64,000 bases of DNA from Algoriphagus lutimaris. Its GTDB lineage: Bacteria; Bacteroidota; Bacteroidia; Cytophagales; Cyclobacteriaceae. Both the position numbers and the translations under genes were made by a program. How positions within the stretch are numbered: the stretch's first letter is position 1; every line of letters starts with the position of its first letter. Of the stretch, positions 20,401 to 28,860 are shown in pieces. The notes below the pieces were generated by a model. The model was not told where the DNA came from. It made no database searches and saw only the letters and a program-made list of their open reading frames with translations. The stretch is from contig NZ_JAFIDJ010000001.1 in assembly GCF_017051705.1 (NCBI RefSeq), positions 496,001-560,000 on the forward strand, in the 5' to 3' direction.

Positions 20401-21464
20401 ATCAAGAAAAAGAGATCAAGGGTTCTTCCTCATCAATTCTAGCAGTTAAAAAAGCCTGGGAACAAGTTTTAAAAAGGGAATTGGAACAAACAAATGAGGA
20501 TTTTTTCCAAATAGGAGGGCATTCTCTTCTAGCGGTAGATTTATTATCCAAGCTTGAAAACCACTTTGAAATAAACCTTCCACTTTCCACGCTATTTGAG
20601 TTTCCTACGATTGAGATGCTTGCATCTCATATTGAACATTGTAAAAAAGAAGAGAACAAAGGACAGTCCAAATGTTTGGTAAAAATTAAGGAAGGCGATC
20701 CTAATAAAGTTTTACTATTTATTCATGGGGTGGGTTTGAATCCTTTGGAAATCAATACGTTGGTGGAAAATATGGAGGAGGATCAGACGATTTGGGGACT
20801 ACAATCGCCGTCAATTTTAGATGCTTCCTTAGCACCGCTTAGCACCATTGAACAGATCGCTCAAGTGTATATTGAACAGATCAGAATAGCAGGTCTTAAA
20901 GGTCCTTATCATTTAATGGGAAATTCTTTGGGAGGCTTAATTGCTTTTGAAATGGCCAAGCAATTTATAAAGATGGGAGATAAGGTGCAGTTTTTAGGAA
21001 TGATTGATACGATTGCTTTTGATACTGATAATACCCCAAAAGGATTTTTCAGCAAGGTGTCCAAACTTTTAAAAAGGTTATGGTATGAAATCAAATTCAT
21101 AATCAGAGATCCAGGTTTTTACCTGAGTTATAGAAAGAAATATCTATTGGAAAAACGGGACAATTGGAGAGCGAAATTTCAGAAGAACACCAATTTATTT
21201 AATAGGATCAAGGAGATTGAACATGTCAACAAGGAAGCTTGGAAAAATTATGTTCATGAGCCGGTTGACGTAAACATTACATTATTTCTTGCAAACCGAA
21301 GGACATTTTATGTGGAGGATTTCAAAACCTTTGGTTGGACTCCATTTGCAAAAGAGATAGAGGTAATCAGGATGCCAGGTGAGCATGCAAATATGCTAAA
21401 ACCACCTCACGGTGCAGAATTTACAAAGACATTACAGAATATTTTGAACTCCTATACTAAGTAA
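17436..21464 (+). CDS. NRPS termination module: C-A-PCP-TE
   Basis: A 1342-residue NRPS that condenses the product of the preceding hybrid protein with a second amino acid and releases it. The condensation domain (about 30-460) has HHIIFDG at 157-163. The adenylation domain (about 480-980) has YTSGSTGKPKG near 627, IYGPSETT near 764 and NGKIDRK near 967; FDMAWLE keeps the Asp expected for alpha-amino acids. PCP has IGGHSL with Ser1030. The C-terminal type I thioesterase (about 1080-1342) has GNSLGG (Ser1164) and a late His in GEHANML. All essential residues are intact. It begins 22 bases after the hybrid gene and is followed 3 bases later by the PPTase gene. I could not assign the amino acid substrate from sequence by eye. 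Confidence 0.94.
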   Translation: MNNLLEQTLNQSMLTKATMEIEKVIKTTPSQTEIWLACKMGGKEANMAYNESVSLQLKGNLSVDSLKEAFLELIRRHDGMRTIISPNGKNLLVFSSYELPIRFRDISHLSEEEQQCFFRKHTKEIGNYHFNLSQGPLYVMELIKINELLHEISFTGHHIIFDGWSIGLMLEELSELYSKSVQSLELDLPDPDLLGEYSAELINRSRKFEHKETKKYWKNYLSNPLPDFSLPISKDRPIHRTYDSDVIGFPLPKEVVKQIKKASSEEKVSLNLVILSIFEIFLSRWSGEEEVVVGMPVSGQLGLNRPRLIGHCVHLLPLRSEVNMALPFSEYLQQRKANYNQALDHQFLSFGNMIQDLPIKRDSSKVPLIPITFNIDLDLDAKVDFVGLDHKLSFNPKAYANFEIILNLYGNSDEFIFEWTYNKSLFDRDYINHAGNDFVSYLKAFTKDRKLLIQEIIDEIEVNSPKEKEPSIDLQVSELEFIPFGKYFFDSVSQYQNKVALTVNRKQFTYQELGIKVKHLAGYLHNKGVKPGDIIGIHLERDENLIATVLAVISVGAGILPIDTDFPEERVKFMLDDADVKYFISSNDSVNWGDLKPKKLQIPISQILDQYELFTVQNFNPVNPALIIYTSGSTGKPKGVELSHQNLFYFTQQVIEQPGLSSEDRVLGLTSISFDMAWLEVVLPLTFGASLYLLGKYERKDQREIFNALKDYRITKLYITPSHLKSLIQYMGEPKLEGLTIISAGEPLSRMLADSLLKVADSVYNIYGPSETTVYATIKKINSSEEEITIGKPVKNSCVILVDEQGKLITFPGKMGEIWIGGTCVGNGYLNRPELTKERFVPSPFKGYEGKFYKSGDLGLWNEEGDLLCKGRIDHQVKIRGQRLELGEIESELTKDPLIKNAVVIKVLDGNGEGMLRAHVSFVDGQMPDSKFSNWVDITKGQLSKKLASYMIPSEFVQQESFELNSNGKIDRKLLERYRPTLVFNEATDQEKEIKGSSSSILAVKKAWEQVLKRELEQTNEDFFQIGGHSLLAVDLLSKLENHFEINLPLSTLFEFPTIEMLASHIEHCKKEENKGQSKCLVKIKEGDPNKVLLFIHGVGLNPLEINTLVENMEEDQTIWGLQSPSILDASLAPLSTIEQIAQVYIEQIRIAGLKGPYHLMGNSLGGLIAFEMAKQFIKMGDKVQFLGMIDTIAFDTDNTPKGFFSKVSKLLKRLWYEIKFIIRDPGFYLSYRKKYLLEKRDNWRAKFQKNTNLFNRIKEIEHVNKEAWKNYVHEPVDVNITLFLANRRTFYVEDFKTFGWTPFAKEIEVIRMPGEHANMLKPPHGAEFTKTLQNILNSYTK

Positions 21465-21467
21465 GCT

Positions 21468-22196
21468 ATGATTATGGGTAAAGTTTTCTGTGATCAAATT
21501 AGGGTGATTGAATGGAGAAAATCATGTGATTTTAACTTGGATAATCATTTTGATATATGGAGAATATATATTCCCGATCATTTAGATATGTTAGAGGAAT
21601 TAAGTGATACGCTATCAGAGGAAGAGTTAAATAGATTTAATAATTATAAGGATACTGAGGATAGAAACAGACATTTATTGGCTCGTTATTTTGTTAGAAA
21701 AATAAGTTCTGATTATTTAAAAGTTGATCCTAATTCATTTGAGATCGATTATTTAGAAAATAATAAACCATACTTTAAATACTATCCTCATTTCAATTTT
21801 AATATCTCTCATTCGGGAGATTACATTGTTATTGGTTTTGCGAATAGGTGGTCTGTAGGTGTAGATATTGAGTTTATGAATTCACAATTAGACTTATACG
21901 ATTTGATTATTAATTGTATGTCTAATTATGAAATAAGCATGATTTTAAACTCTGAGGCACCCAGAGCTGTGTTTTTTAAACACTGGACTAGAAAAGAGTC
22001 TTTGTTGAAAGGAGTTGGTTTAGGACTGACTGATAGAATTAAAGATGTAGCCTGTGTAGATGGGTTAAATTTAATTCCATCTGACCTTTCAAGTTTTGCC
22101 TCTGCCTGGAAGATATGGAGTTTTGAAATGGGAGAGTATTGTGTAAGCATAGCCCATGATTCTGCGGTAAGAATCATTAGATTCTATCAATTATAA
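21468..22196 (+). CDS. 4'-phosphopantetheinyl transferase (Sfp type)
   Basis: Transfers phosphopantetheine from CoA to the carrier-protein serines, here most likely the three carrier domains encoded just upstream. Motifs: the N-terminal RHLLARYFVRKI, FNISHSGDYIVIGF, VGVDIE with the Mg-binding acidic residues, and HWTRKESLLKGVGLGL, the W-KE-K signature of Sfp-like enzymes. At 242 residues it is the long Sfp type rather than AcpS. Its start is 3 bases after the NRPS stop, so it is translated as part of the same unit. A second ATG two codons later (21474) is an equally possible start. The dedicated PPTase supports a functional assembly line. Confidence 0.93.
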   Translation: MIMGKVFCDQIRVIEWRKSCDFNLDNHFDIWRIYIPDHLDMLEELSDTLSEEELNRFNNYKDTEDRNRHLLARYFVRKISSDYLKVDPNSFEIDYLENNKPYFKYYPHFNFNISHSGDYIVIGFANRWSVGVDIEFMNSQLDLYDLIINCMSNYEISMILNSEAPRAVFFKHWTRKESLLKGVGLGLTDRIKDVACVDGLNLIPSDLSSFASAWKIWSFEMGEYCVSIAHDSAVRIIRFYQL

Positions 22197-22217
22197 TAGA
22201 TATATAACTATAATTTT

Positions 22218-22997
22218 ATGAAATATTTTTTTAAATACATGCTTGTGTTATTTCTTTTAGCATCTTGTTCTAAAAGAAATATCACCTACTTCTCCAACTT
22301 AGAATTACAAAAGGGTGAATTATACACCACTACCAATGCAATAGATCCTATTAGGATTCAAAAAGGAGATGAATTAGAAATTAAGGTAACCACCTTGGAT
22401 CCCGAATCTAATCTTCTTTTTAATTATGGTGTGATTTCAAATGGAGATGAAGTACTAGGTTCAAGAACTACTTATACCCAGAGTAGATATAAAGTATCTG
22501 AAAATGGAGAAATTGATTTTCCCATTGTCGGAAAAATAGAACTGCTGGGTTTGACTAGAGATGAGGCTAGAGAAAAAATAGCTAGTTCTTTAGAAAAGTT
22601 GGTCACTAACCCGCGTGTAGAATTGACCATTACCAACTTTAAAATTACGGTCTTAGGAGAGGTTAATCAACCTAATACATTTACCATCACTACTGATAAC
22701 ATCACTGTCATTGAAGCTTTGGGCTTGGCAGGAGATATGACAGTATATGGTAAAAGAGAGAATGTTTTAGTGATCAGAGAACGTGGTGGAGAGAAAATGC
22801 TTTATCGGATTGATATGAATGATAAAGAGTTGTTGGGATCTGCCAACTTCTTTCTAAAACAAAACGATGTGCTTTACATAGAAGCAGATAAAAAGAAGCT
22901 GATTCAAGCGGAAATGAACCCAACTACCATTGCGGTCATGACCATATTATCTTCTGTTGCTGTGGCACTAATATTTAACTATCAAAATATTTTTTAA
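22218..22997 (+). CDS. Polysaccharide export lipoprotein (Wza/BexD-like)
   Basis: Outer-membrane-linked component of the Wzx/Wzy export route. A lipoprotein signal ends in LFLLASCSKRN with the acylated Cys near residue 17. The poly-export domain (about 40-120) contains RIQKGDELEIKV, and a SLBB-like part contains VRTV-type strand patterns (FKITVLGEVNQPNTFTI). A hydrophobic C-terminal stretch (TTIAVMTILSSVAVALIF) could cross the membrane. At 259 residues it is shorter than E. coli Wza but normal for Bacteroidota. It starts 21 bases after the PPTase gene and lies 10 bases before the matching Wzc-type kinase, the usual gene pair. Confidence 0.9.
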   Translation: MKYFFKYMLVLFLLASCSKRNITYFSNLELQKGELYTTTNAIDPIRIQKGDELEIKVTTLDPESNLLFNYGVISNGDEVLGSRTTYTQSRYKVSENGEIDFPIVGKIELLGLTRDEAREKIASSLEKLVTNPRVELTITNFKITVLGEVNQPNTFTITTDNITVIEALGLAGDMTVYGKRENVLVIRERGGEKMLYRIDMNDKELLGSANFFLKQNDVLYIEADKKKLIQAEMNPTTIAVMTILSSVAVALIFNYQNIF

Positions 22998-23007
22998 ATA
23001 ACTGTTT

Positions 23008-25323
23008 ATGAAAGCTTCAGATGTTTTATTGGATGGAATTGTTGACACAGAGGTATTTGAGTCATCACATATCAAGAAAAGCTTGCTATACTATTTAAGG
23101 TATTGGAAACTCTTTTTGATCTCCTTTGTGGTGGTTTTTTCCTTGGTGTTTGCCTATATCTATTTTGCTATCCCTTTGTTTCAGGTGAATAGCGTGATTA
23201 TGCTTAAAGACGAATCTAAGGGTTCTGTGTTTATGGAAAATCCAGTGTTAAGTGAATTAAGCGACTTTAAGTCGTATCAAATTACTGATAACGAGATTGA
23301 TGTTCTTCAATCCTCGGATTTAATGAGACAGGCGATTAAAGATTTGAATTTTAATTATTTAACCTACCATAAAAATTTCCTTGGTAAGCTAAATACAGTA
23401 TCAAACAATGAGCTTCCATTCATTATCGAAGTGATCAATATTGATGAGGAATATTTATTGGATAAGGAATTTGAGGTCTTGGGGATTGAGAATAATTACG
23501 TCATCTATTCCAATGGCGACACGGTCAATGAAATTAAGTTTGGGGAAACATTTCAAAATGAATTTGCCATCCTGAAAATTCACAGGAATGAAGAAGTAAA
23601 GGAGTTTAATGGCTATCCACTAATTGTGAATTTGTTTAATAACGCACAATTGGCAAGTATGATGTCAAGCAGTCTTAAGGTGGAGCCAAAGGATAAAAAC
23701 AGTAGTATTCTATATGTTTCCTTGAAAACGGAGTTTCCCGACTTGGGAGTACAGGTGGTCAATGAGTTAGTTAATACTTATAATGAAAATGCGGTAGCTG
23801 AGAAAAAGGAAGTTGCTTTAAATTCCTTGGAGTTTTTGGACAATCAATTATCGATTCTGTCGGCGGAATTGAGTGGGATGCAATCCAATATTGAAACCTT
23901 CAAGTACAGCAAAGATGTCGTTGATGTAGAAAATGATTCTAAGTTTTATCAACAAAATGCGCTTGATAATTCAAAGCAATTATCGATCAACCGAAGTCAG
24001 TTAGAAATACTTAGAAATCTTAAAAGTGAGGTATTATCGGGTACACAACAAAGTATTACCCTTGGCCCTTTGTCGAATGATGACCCTGCCTTATTGACAA
24101 TGATTCAGGATTTTAACACTGAAGTAGATAAGCTTGAACGCTTGAAAGGGGCTATTCTACCGGAAAATCCAGTATATGTAAATACCATGGAGCGCATTTC
24201 TAGTTTTAGAAATAAGATTGTTGCGCATTTGGAGGATAGAATAGATGCGCTTGAAATTTCTACCAGAAACCTGGAAACGGCATCTGCAACCTACAATGAT
24301 AAATACCATTCAGGTCCTATGATTCAAAGGCAATATGAAGCCCTTACAAGGGATTTGGACTTTAAGAAAGCTCATTATATCAATTTAATAGAGAAGCGGG
24401 AAGAGACTTCTCTTTACTTGGCCTCTGTCTCTTCAACGCATTCCAAAACTATAGAAAAGGCATATTTCAGTCCTATTCCGGTAAGTCCAAATAAGCCGAT
24501 TTTAGGCTTGATTGGGTTGTTTATCGCATTTGCAGCACCTTTTTCATTTTTATATGTGAAAAGGACTTTTCAGGGGAAATTGGAAGATAGAAGTCAGATT
24601 ATTGTTCCTTCTTCTAGTAGCGTTTTGGGAGAGTTGTCACTGGTTGACGCAAAACCAAATGGGCCAATAATTGATCATAATTCCAAAACACCAATTGCTG
24701 AACAATTGAGGTACGTTAGGACAAGTTATTGTCTAAATGATTTTGGTAAAGAGTCTAAGGTAACTCTAGTTACCAGTACTGTATCAGGTGAAGGGAAGAC
24801 ATTTTTTGCCTTGAACTTTGCCAAGTCTATGAGCATGATTGGGAAGAAGACTGCCGTATTGTTTTATGACTTGAGAAAGCCTTTGGAGTATGCCAATTTG
24901 TTTGATAAGGGATCAATTGGAATCTCAGAATTCATCAATGACAAGAATATTTCATTTAAGAAGTTTTTGGACTCTGGACTGGATTACCAAGGAGTCACCT
25001 TGTTTCAAACAGGCAAATTACCAAATAACCCTGCTGAAATCCTGCTCAGCCCTAGGAATCAAGAGCTGATCAATGAAATGAGAAAGCATTTTGAATTCAT
25101 TGTGCTCGATAGTGCTCCGGTGGGCCAGGTTTCCGATTCCTTCTCATTAATTCCTTTGGTAGACGCTACTATTTATATGATGAGATACAATTGGACTACC
25201 AAAAATGATATCGAATTCTTCCACCAACTAAAAGCAGAAGCGAAAATTAATAATCCAATGTTGGTGCTTAATGGAAGTAGAGCAGGACAAGGGTATTCTT
25301 ATGGTAATTACGAATACAATTAA
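23008..25323 (+). CDS. Polysaccharide co-polymerase with tyrosine autokinase (Wzc-like)
   Basis: Inner-membrane regulator of polymer length and export. The 771 residues contain an N-terminal Wzz-like region with a membrane helix (FLISFVVVFSLVFAYIYF), a long periplasmic coiled-coil part (about 260-470), a second helix (PILGLIGLFIAFAAPFSFLY), and a C-terminal BY-kinase with VSGEGKTF and FIVLDSAPVG. The Walker A' region reads LFYDLRKP, so the first Asp of the usual DxD is replaced. The tail has only a small tyrosine cluster (GYSYGNYEYN), poorer than the kinase at the left edge. It follows the Wza-like gene and slightly precedes the flippase gene. Confidence 0.93.
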   Translation: MKASDVLLDGIVDTEVFESSHIKKSLLYYLRYWKLFLISFVVVFSLVFAYIYFAIPLFQVNSVIMLKDESKGSVFMENPVLSELSDFKSYQITDNEIDVLQSSDLMRQAIKDLNFNYLTYHKNFLGKLNTVSNNELPFIIEVINIDEEYLLDKEFEVLGIENNYVIYSNGDTVNEIKFGETFQNEFAILKIHRNEEVKEFNGYPLIVNLFNNAQLASMMSSSLKVEPKDKNSSILYVSLKTEFPDLGVQVVNELVNTYNENAVAEKKEVALNSLEFLDNQLSILSAELSGMQSNIETFKYSKDVVDVENDSKFYQQNALDNSKQLSINRSQLEILRNLKSEVLSGTQQSITLGPLSNDDPALLTMIQDFNTEVDKLERLKGAILPENPVYVNTMERISSFRNKIVAHLEDRIDALEISTRNLETASATYNDKYHSGPMIQRQYEALTRDLDFKKAHYINLIEKREETSLYLASVSSTHSKTIEKAYFSPIPVSPNKPILGLIGLFIAFAAPFSFLYVKRTFQGKLEDRSQIIVPSSSSVLGELSLVDAKPNGPIIDHNSKTPIAEQLRYVRTSYCLNDFGKESKVTLVTSTVSGEGKTFFALNFAKSMSMIGKKTAVLFYDLRKPLEYANLFDKGSIGISEFINDKNISFKKFLDSGLDYQGVTLFQTGKLPNNPAEILLSPRNQELINEMRKHFEFIVLDSAPVGQVSDSFSLIPLVDATIYMMRYNWTTKNDIEFFHQLKAEAKINNPMLVLNGSRAGQGYSYGNYEYN

Positions 25324-25333
25324 ATTTTTAATA

Positions 25334-26728
25334 ATGTGGCTTATTAGTATACGTAGGGAATTTGATCTGAAGATTGATTGGGTTAAGAATTTGATTCAAC
25401 GAGGCGAAAAGCGCTCAGTTGTAGCTAAAAAAAATATCATCGGCTCATTTTTAATTAAGGCGATGAATATGTTAATCTCTTTCGTCTTAGTTCCAATAAC
25501 CATTAATTACATCAATCCAAGTCAATATGGAGTATGGCTTACTTTGACTTCTATGGTGGCTTGGGTTGCCTTATTTGATGTAGGCTTGACCCAAGGGTTG
25601 AGGAATAAGTTTGCTGAAGCAAAAGCCACCGGTAATAAGCAGCTTGCAAGAACATTTGTGAGTACAACTTATTACTATGTAGCGATCATATTTTTGTTGG
25701 CAGGCGTGGTGATGTTTTTCGCAAGTAGGTTTATCGATTGGTATAGTTTTATAAATATTCCAAAAGAGGGGAATGAGGAGATTGTAGGCTTGATTGCCAT
25801 CATTATATCGTATTTCTGCCTTCAGTTTATTTTTCAGATAGTCAAAACAGTCATTACTTCTGATCAGAAACCTGCCTTAGCTTCTTTGATTGATTTAGTA
25901 GGGCAAGTATTGGTGTTGGTTGCTGTATTCCTGTTGACCAAATTCACACAGGGATCTTTAATCTATTTAGGGTTAGCCATGGGTTGTATCCCTGTTCTGA
26001 TTTTAATCATTGCGAACATTTATTTCTTCAGTAATGATTATTATGATTATAGACCTTCCCTGTCTTTTGTAGACAAGAGGCATTCGAAAGAGTTAATGTC
26101 AATGGGAGGGAAGTTTTTTGTACTTCAGTTGGCTGCGATGATCCAGTATAGCACTTCATTGTTTTTAATTGCGCATTTCTTTAACCCAGAATCAGTTACG
26201 TCCTATAATATCGCTTTTAGATATTTTGTGGCATTACAGACCATCTTTATGATTTTTATTTCTCCCTTGTGGAGTAGTACAACGGAGGCTTATTTTATGA
26301 AGGAGTTTGATTGGATTATCCGTGTGATTAAAAAATATTTATTATTGATTATTCCCTTTTTTATTCTGGGACTTTTGATGCTTTTATTCTCAGATGTTTT
26401 TTACAAATTTTGGTTGGGAGCTTCCTATTTTAAGATTGATTTTAATATTTCATTTTTCTGTTTTTTATCAGTTGTTATTTCTATGTTTTCTAGTGTTTTT
26501 GTAAATGTGGTAAATGGGATGGGGACCTTGAAGGTTCAGTTTATCTCTTCTATTATTACTTCTATTTTATTTTTAGTGTTGTCGTTTTTATTTATTAAAA
26601 TGTTCGAATTTGGAGTATGGTCCATCATATTTGCTTCTATTTTAAGTAATGTGTATGGTTATTTTATAGCACCAATTCAGGTATATAAGGTTTTGATTGA
26701 AAAATCAAAAAATCCAATTTGGTATTAA
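25334..26728 (+). CDS. Lipid-linked oligosaccharide flippase (Wzx-like)
   Basis: A multi-spanning membrane protein of about 464 residues that would flip undecaprenyl-linked repeat units across the inner membrane. The N-terminal part, KKNIIGSFLIKAMNMLISF then LVPITINYINPSQYGVW, is the standard start of the polysaccharide-synthesis flippase family; about 12 hydrophobic segments follow. The frame is open further upstream to an ATG at 25271, inside the kinase gene, but ATG 25334 falls just after the kinase stop and keeps the family N-terminus, so I prefer it. It is the only multi-spanning transporter in the operon and so the main candidate for carrying the glycan, and possibly anything attached to it. 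Confidence 0.88.
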   Translation: MWLISIRREFDLKIDWVKNLIQRGEKRSVVAKKNIIGSFLIKAMNMLISFVLVPITINYINPSQYGVWLTLTSMVAWVALFDVGLTQGLRNKFAEAKATGNKQLARTFVSTTYYYVAIIFLLAGVVMFFASRFIDWYSFINIPKEGNEEIVGLIAIIISYFCLQFIFQIVKTVITSDQKPALASLIDLVGQVLVLVAVFLLTKFTQGSLIYLGLAMGCIPVLILIIANIYFFSNDYYDYRPSLSFVDKRHSKELMSMGGKFFVLQLAAMIQYSTSLFLIAHFFNPESVTSYNIAFRYFVALQTIFMIFISPLWSSTTEAYFMKEFDWIIRVIKKYLLLIIPFFILGLLMLLFSDVFYKFWLGASYFKIDFNISFFCFLSVVISMFSSVFVNVVNGMGTLKVQFISSIITSILFLVLSFLFIKMFEFGVWSIIFASILSNVYGYFIAPIQVYKVLIEKSKNPIWY

Positions 26729-26737
26729 TTTATAGCT

Positions 26738-27655
26738 ATGAATAAAGTTGTTATTTTTGGGGGATTAGGAAATCAAATGTTTCAGTTTGCATTAGCAATT
26801 GTTATGGATTCAATTGGTAAGCCAACTAAAATATCTGTTAATGACTATATATTGCATGAGCATTACCAGGGGTTTGAGTTGATTAAAGCATTTGATATTC
26901 CTATTTGTTTTGATGATCGATTTAGAGTTATTTATGTATCTAAATTTTTAAGACCTTTATTAGTTCATTCTAAATTAAATTGGTTTAAAAAGATTGCTAA
27001 AAAAATATTTCGTTTTAGCGATAATATATATTATGAGAAAGATGAATTTTGTTTTGATGAACAAGTGTATCAATTAGATAATTATTATTTAATAGGAGGT
27101 TGGAAATCAACTTTATATTTTGATTCACATAAAAGTTTGATACAAGAGGTCTTTAACTTTAAAAAGCCTACAGATGATGTTAATTTATCTGTGTCAAGAA
27201 AAATTCAGTCTTGTAATTCTGTAGCAGTACATATTAGAAGAGGTAATTATTCTGATCCGAGTCAAAACCAGAACAGGGTGCTTTTAGATGCAACGGATTA
27301 TTATAAACATGCATTTCAATATATAAATGAACATGTTTCTAATCCAGTTTTTTATATTTTCTCTGATGACCCGGAATGGGTCAGAGCCAATATAAAAGGA
27401 GATAATGTATTTTATATCTCTCATAATACTGGGGCGAATAGTTATTTGGATATGTATTTAATGAGTATTTGTAAGCATTTTATTATTGCGAACAGTTCGT
27501 TCAGCTGGTGGCCAGCTTGGTTATCTAAAAATGAGGATAAGATTGTGATTTCTCCAGATACTTGGGAGTCCAAGTGTCCTAATCGAACAGTTTATCCAGA
27601 GGAATGGAAAGTATTACCTGTAAGCTCTCAAGACGTTGAATTTATAGAGGTATGA
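26738..27655 (+). CDS. Alpha-1,2-fucosyltransferase-like glycosyltransferase (GT11)
   Basis: Transfers fucose from GDP-L-fucose, made by manC-gmd-fcl of the same operon, to a growing repeat unit. GT11 hallmarks are the N-terminal FGGLGNQMFQFALA, the donor motif VHIRRGNYSD near residue 165 (usually HxRRGDY, so Asp is Asn here), FYIFSDDPEWV, and FIIANSSFSWWPAWL near the C-terminus. The 305-residue length is typical. It starts 9 bases after the flippase gene and its end overlaps the next gene by 4 bases (ATGA). The codons are more AT-rich than in neighbouring genes, which may reflect separate acquisition. The linkage is inferred from the family, not shown. Confidence 0.9.
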   Translation: MNKVVIFGGLGNQMFQFALAIVMDSIGKPTKISVNDYILHEHYQGFELIKAFDIPICFDDRFRVIYVSKFLRPLLVHSKLNWFKKIAKKIFRFSDNIYYEKDEFCFDEQVYQLDNYYLIGGWKSTLYFDSHKSLIQEVFNFKKPTDDVNLSVSRKIQSCNSVAVHIRRGNYSDPSQNQNRVLLDATDYYKHAFQYINEHVSNPVFYIFSDDPEWVRANIKGDNVFYISHNTGANSYLDMYLMSICKHFIIANSSFSWWPAWLSKNEDKIVISPDTWESKCPNRTVYPEEWKVLPVSSQDVEFIEV

Positions 27656-28860
27656 ATAATATATTGCAAATACAGTTTTCAACTAAATCCGCTGGTTCTT
27701 CTGCTTGGAGGTTACATAATGCGTTCAAGAAAATACCTGGCTATTCCAGTGAGGTGATATCATTGATAAGAGATGATGATCAGAGGGATGGGGTTTATTA
27801 TATGCCAAGTTTTTCTAAATTTTTGGCTAAAATCAACAATAAGATAGAGGGCTTTTTATTTAAGTATAGCAAAGAAAAATACGGTCTTTTTTCTAGTCCT
27901 GTCATTGGTAGTAGGTTGACAAACCATCCAAGTTTTAAAAGGGCAGATGTAGTATATATTCATTGGGTTCAGATGGGTTTTTTGACACTCAATGAAATAG
28001 AGAATATCGTCAATACTGGTAAGAAGGTGATTTTTGTACTTCACGATATGTGGGGAATCACCGGGGGATGTCACCATTCCGGAAATTGTGAGCAGTATAA
28101 AAATGGATGCACCAAATGTCCTATCCTTTTGGGTAGGAAAAACATCACTCAGGATCAGGCTGAACAAAAAAAGAGAATCTATTCCCGAAGCAATGTGTCA
28201 ATCATATCGCCAAGTAAGTGGCTGGCGGAATGCGCGATGAATTCTTATGCTGCGAACGGATGTAAGGTGATCAATATTCCCAATTATTTTGATACAAAAA
28301 CATTTAAGCCGGATCCTGAAAAGCTTAACAAAAGAGTAGCCAAAGGAAATCAACATACCAAGATAATTTCTTTTGCGGCAGTAGACATTACAAGTGTTTA
28401 TAAAGGGTTTACCTACTTAAAAAAAGCATTGGAATATTTACCCACTATCTATCCAGATGAGTCCATCGAAATACAAATGATTGGAGCAGGAGATTTGGGA
28501 GATCTATCCAGCATTCCTTATAAAGTAAATTGCTTGGGCTATTTGTCTGATGAAGAAGAAATGGCAAATGCCTTGTCGATTTCAGACCTATATGTGATTC
28601 CTTCTATTATGGAGAATCAGCCTACGATTATCATAGAAAGTCTCTCTTGTGGAGTTCCCGTGGTTGGTTTTAAAATAGGAGGGATCCCAGATATGATCGA
28701 TCACCTTAAAAATGGGTATCTGGCGGAACCTTTAGATTATAAGAGTTTGGCAGAAGGAATAAAATATTGTTTGGAGAATAATTTGAAAGGGTTCAAGCTA
28801 GAGAATTTCCAGCCTGAATATGTGTTAGACAAGCATTTAACTTTCTTAAATGAAGTATGA
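27652..28860 (+). CDS. Glycosyltransferase, GT4 type (WcaC-like)
   Basis: A 402-residue GT-B enzyme for exopolysaccharide repeat-unit assembly. The N-terminal half has the Cys-rich block FVLHDMWGITGGCHHSGNC followed by CTKCP, seen in the colanic-acid WcaC-like subgroup. The C-terminal half has the donor-binding region PSIMENQPTIIIESLSCGVP followed by GGIPDMI. The start ATG overlaps the fucosyltransferase stop (ATGA), and its own stop overlaps the next start in the same way, indicating translational coupling. The sugar donor cannot be told from sequence. Confidence 0.88.
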   Translation: MNNILQIQFSTKSAGSSAWRLHNAFKKIPGYSSEVISLIRDDDQRDGVYYMPSFSKFLAKINNKIEGFLFKYSKEKYGLFSSPVIGSRLTNHPSFKRADVVYIHWVQMGFLTLNEIENIVNTGKKVIFVLHDMWGITGGCHHSGNCEQYKNGCTKCPILLGRKNITQDQAEQKKRIYSRSNVSIISPSKWLAECAMNSYAANGCKVINIPNYFDTKTFKPDPEKLNKRVAKGNQHTKIISFAAVDITSVYKGFTYLKKALEYLPTIYPDESIEIQMIGAGDLGDLSSIPYKVNCLGYLSDEEEMANALSISDLYVIPSIMENQPTIIIESLSCGVPVVGFKIGGIPDMIDHLKNGYLAEPLDYKSLAEGIKYCLENNLKGFKLENFQPEYVLDKHLTFLNEV

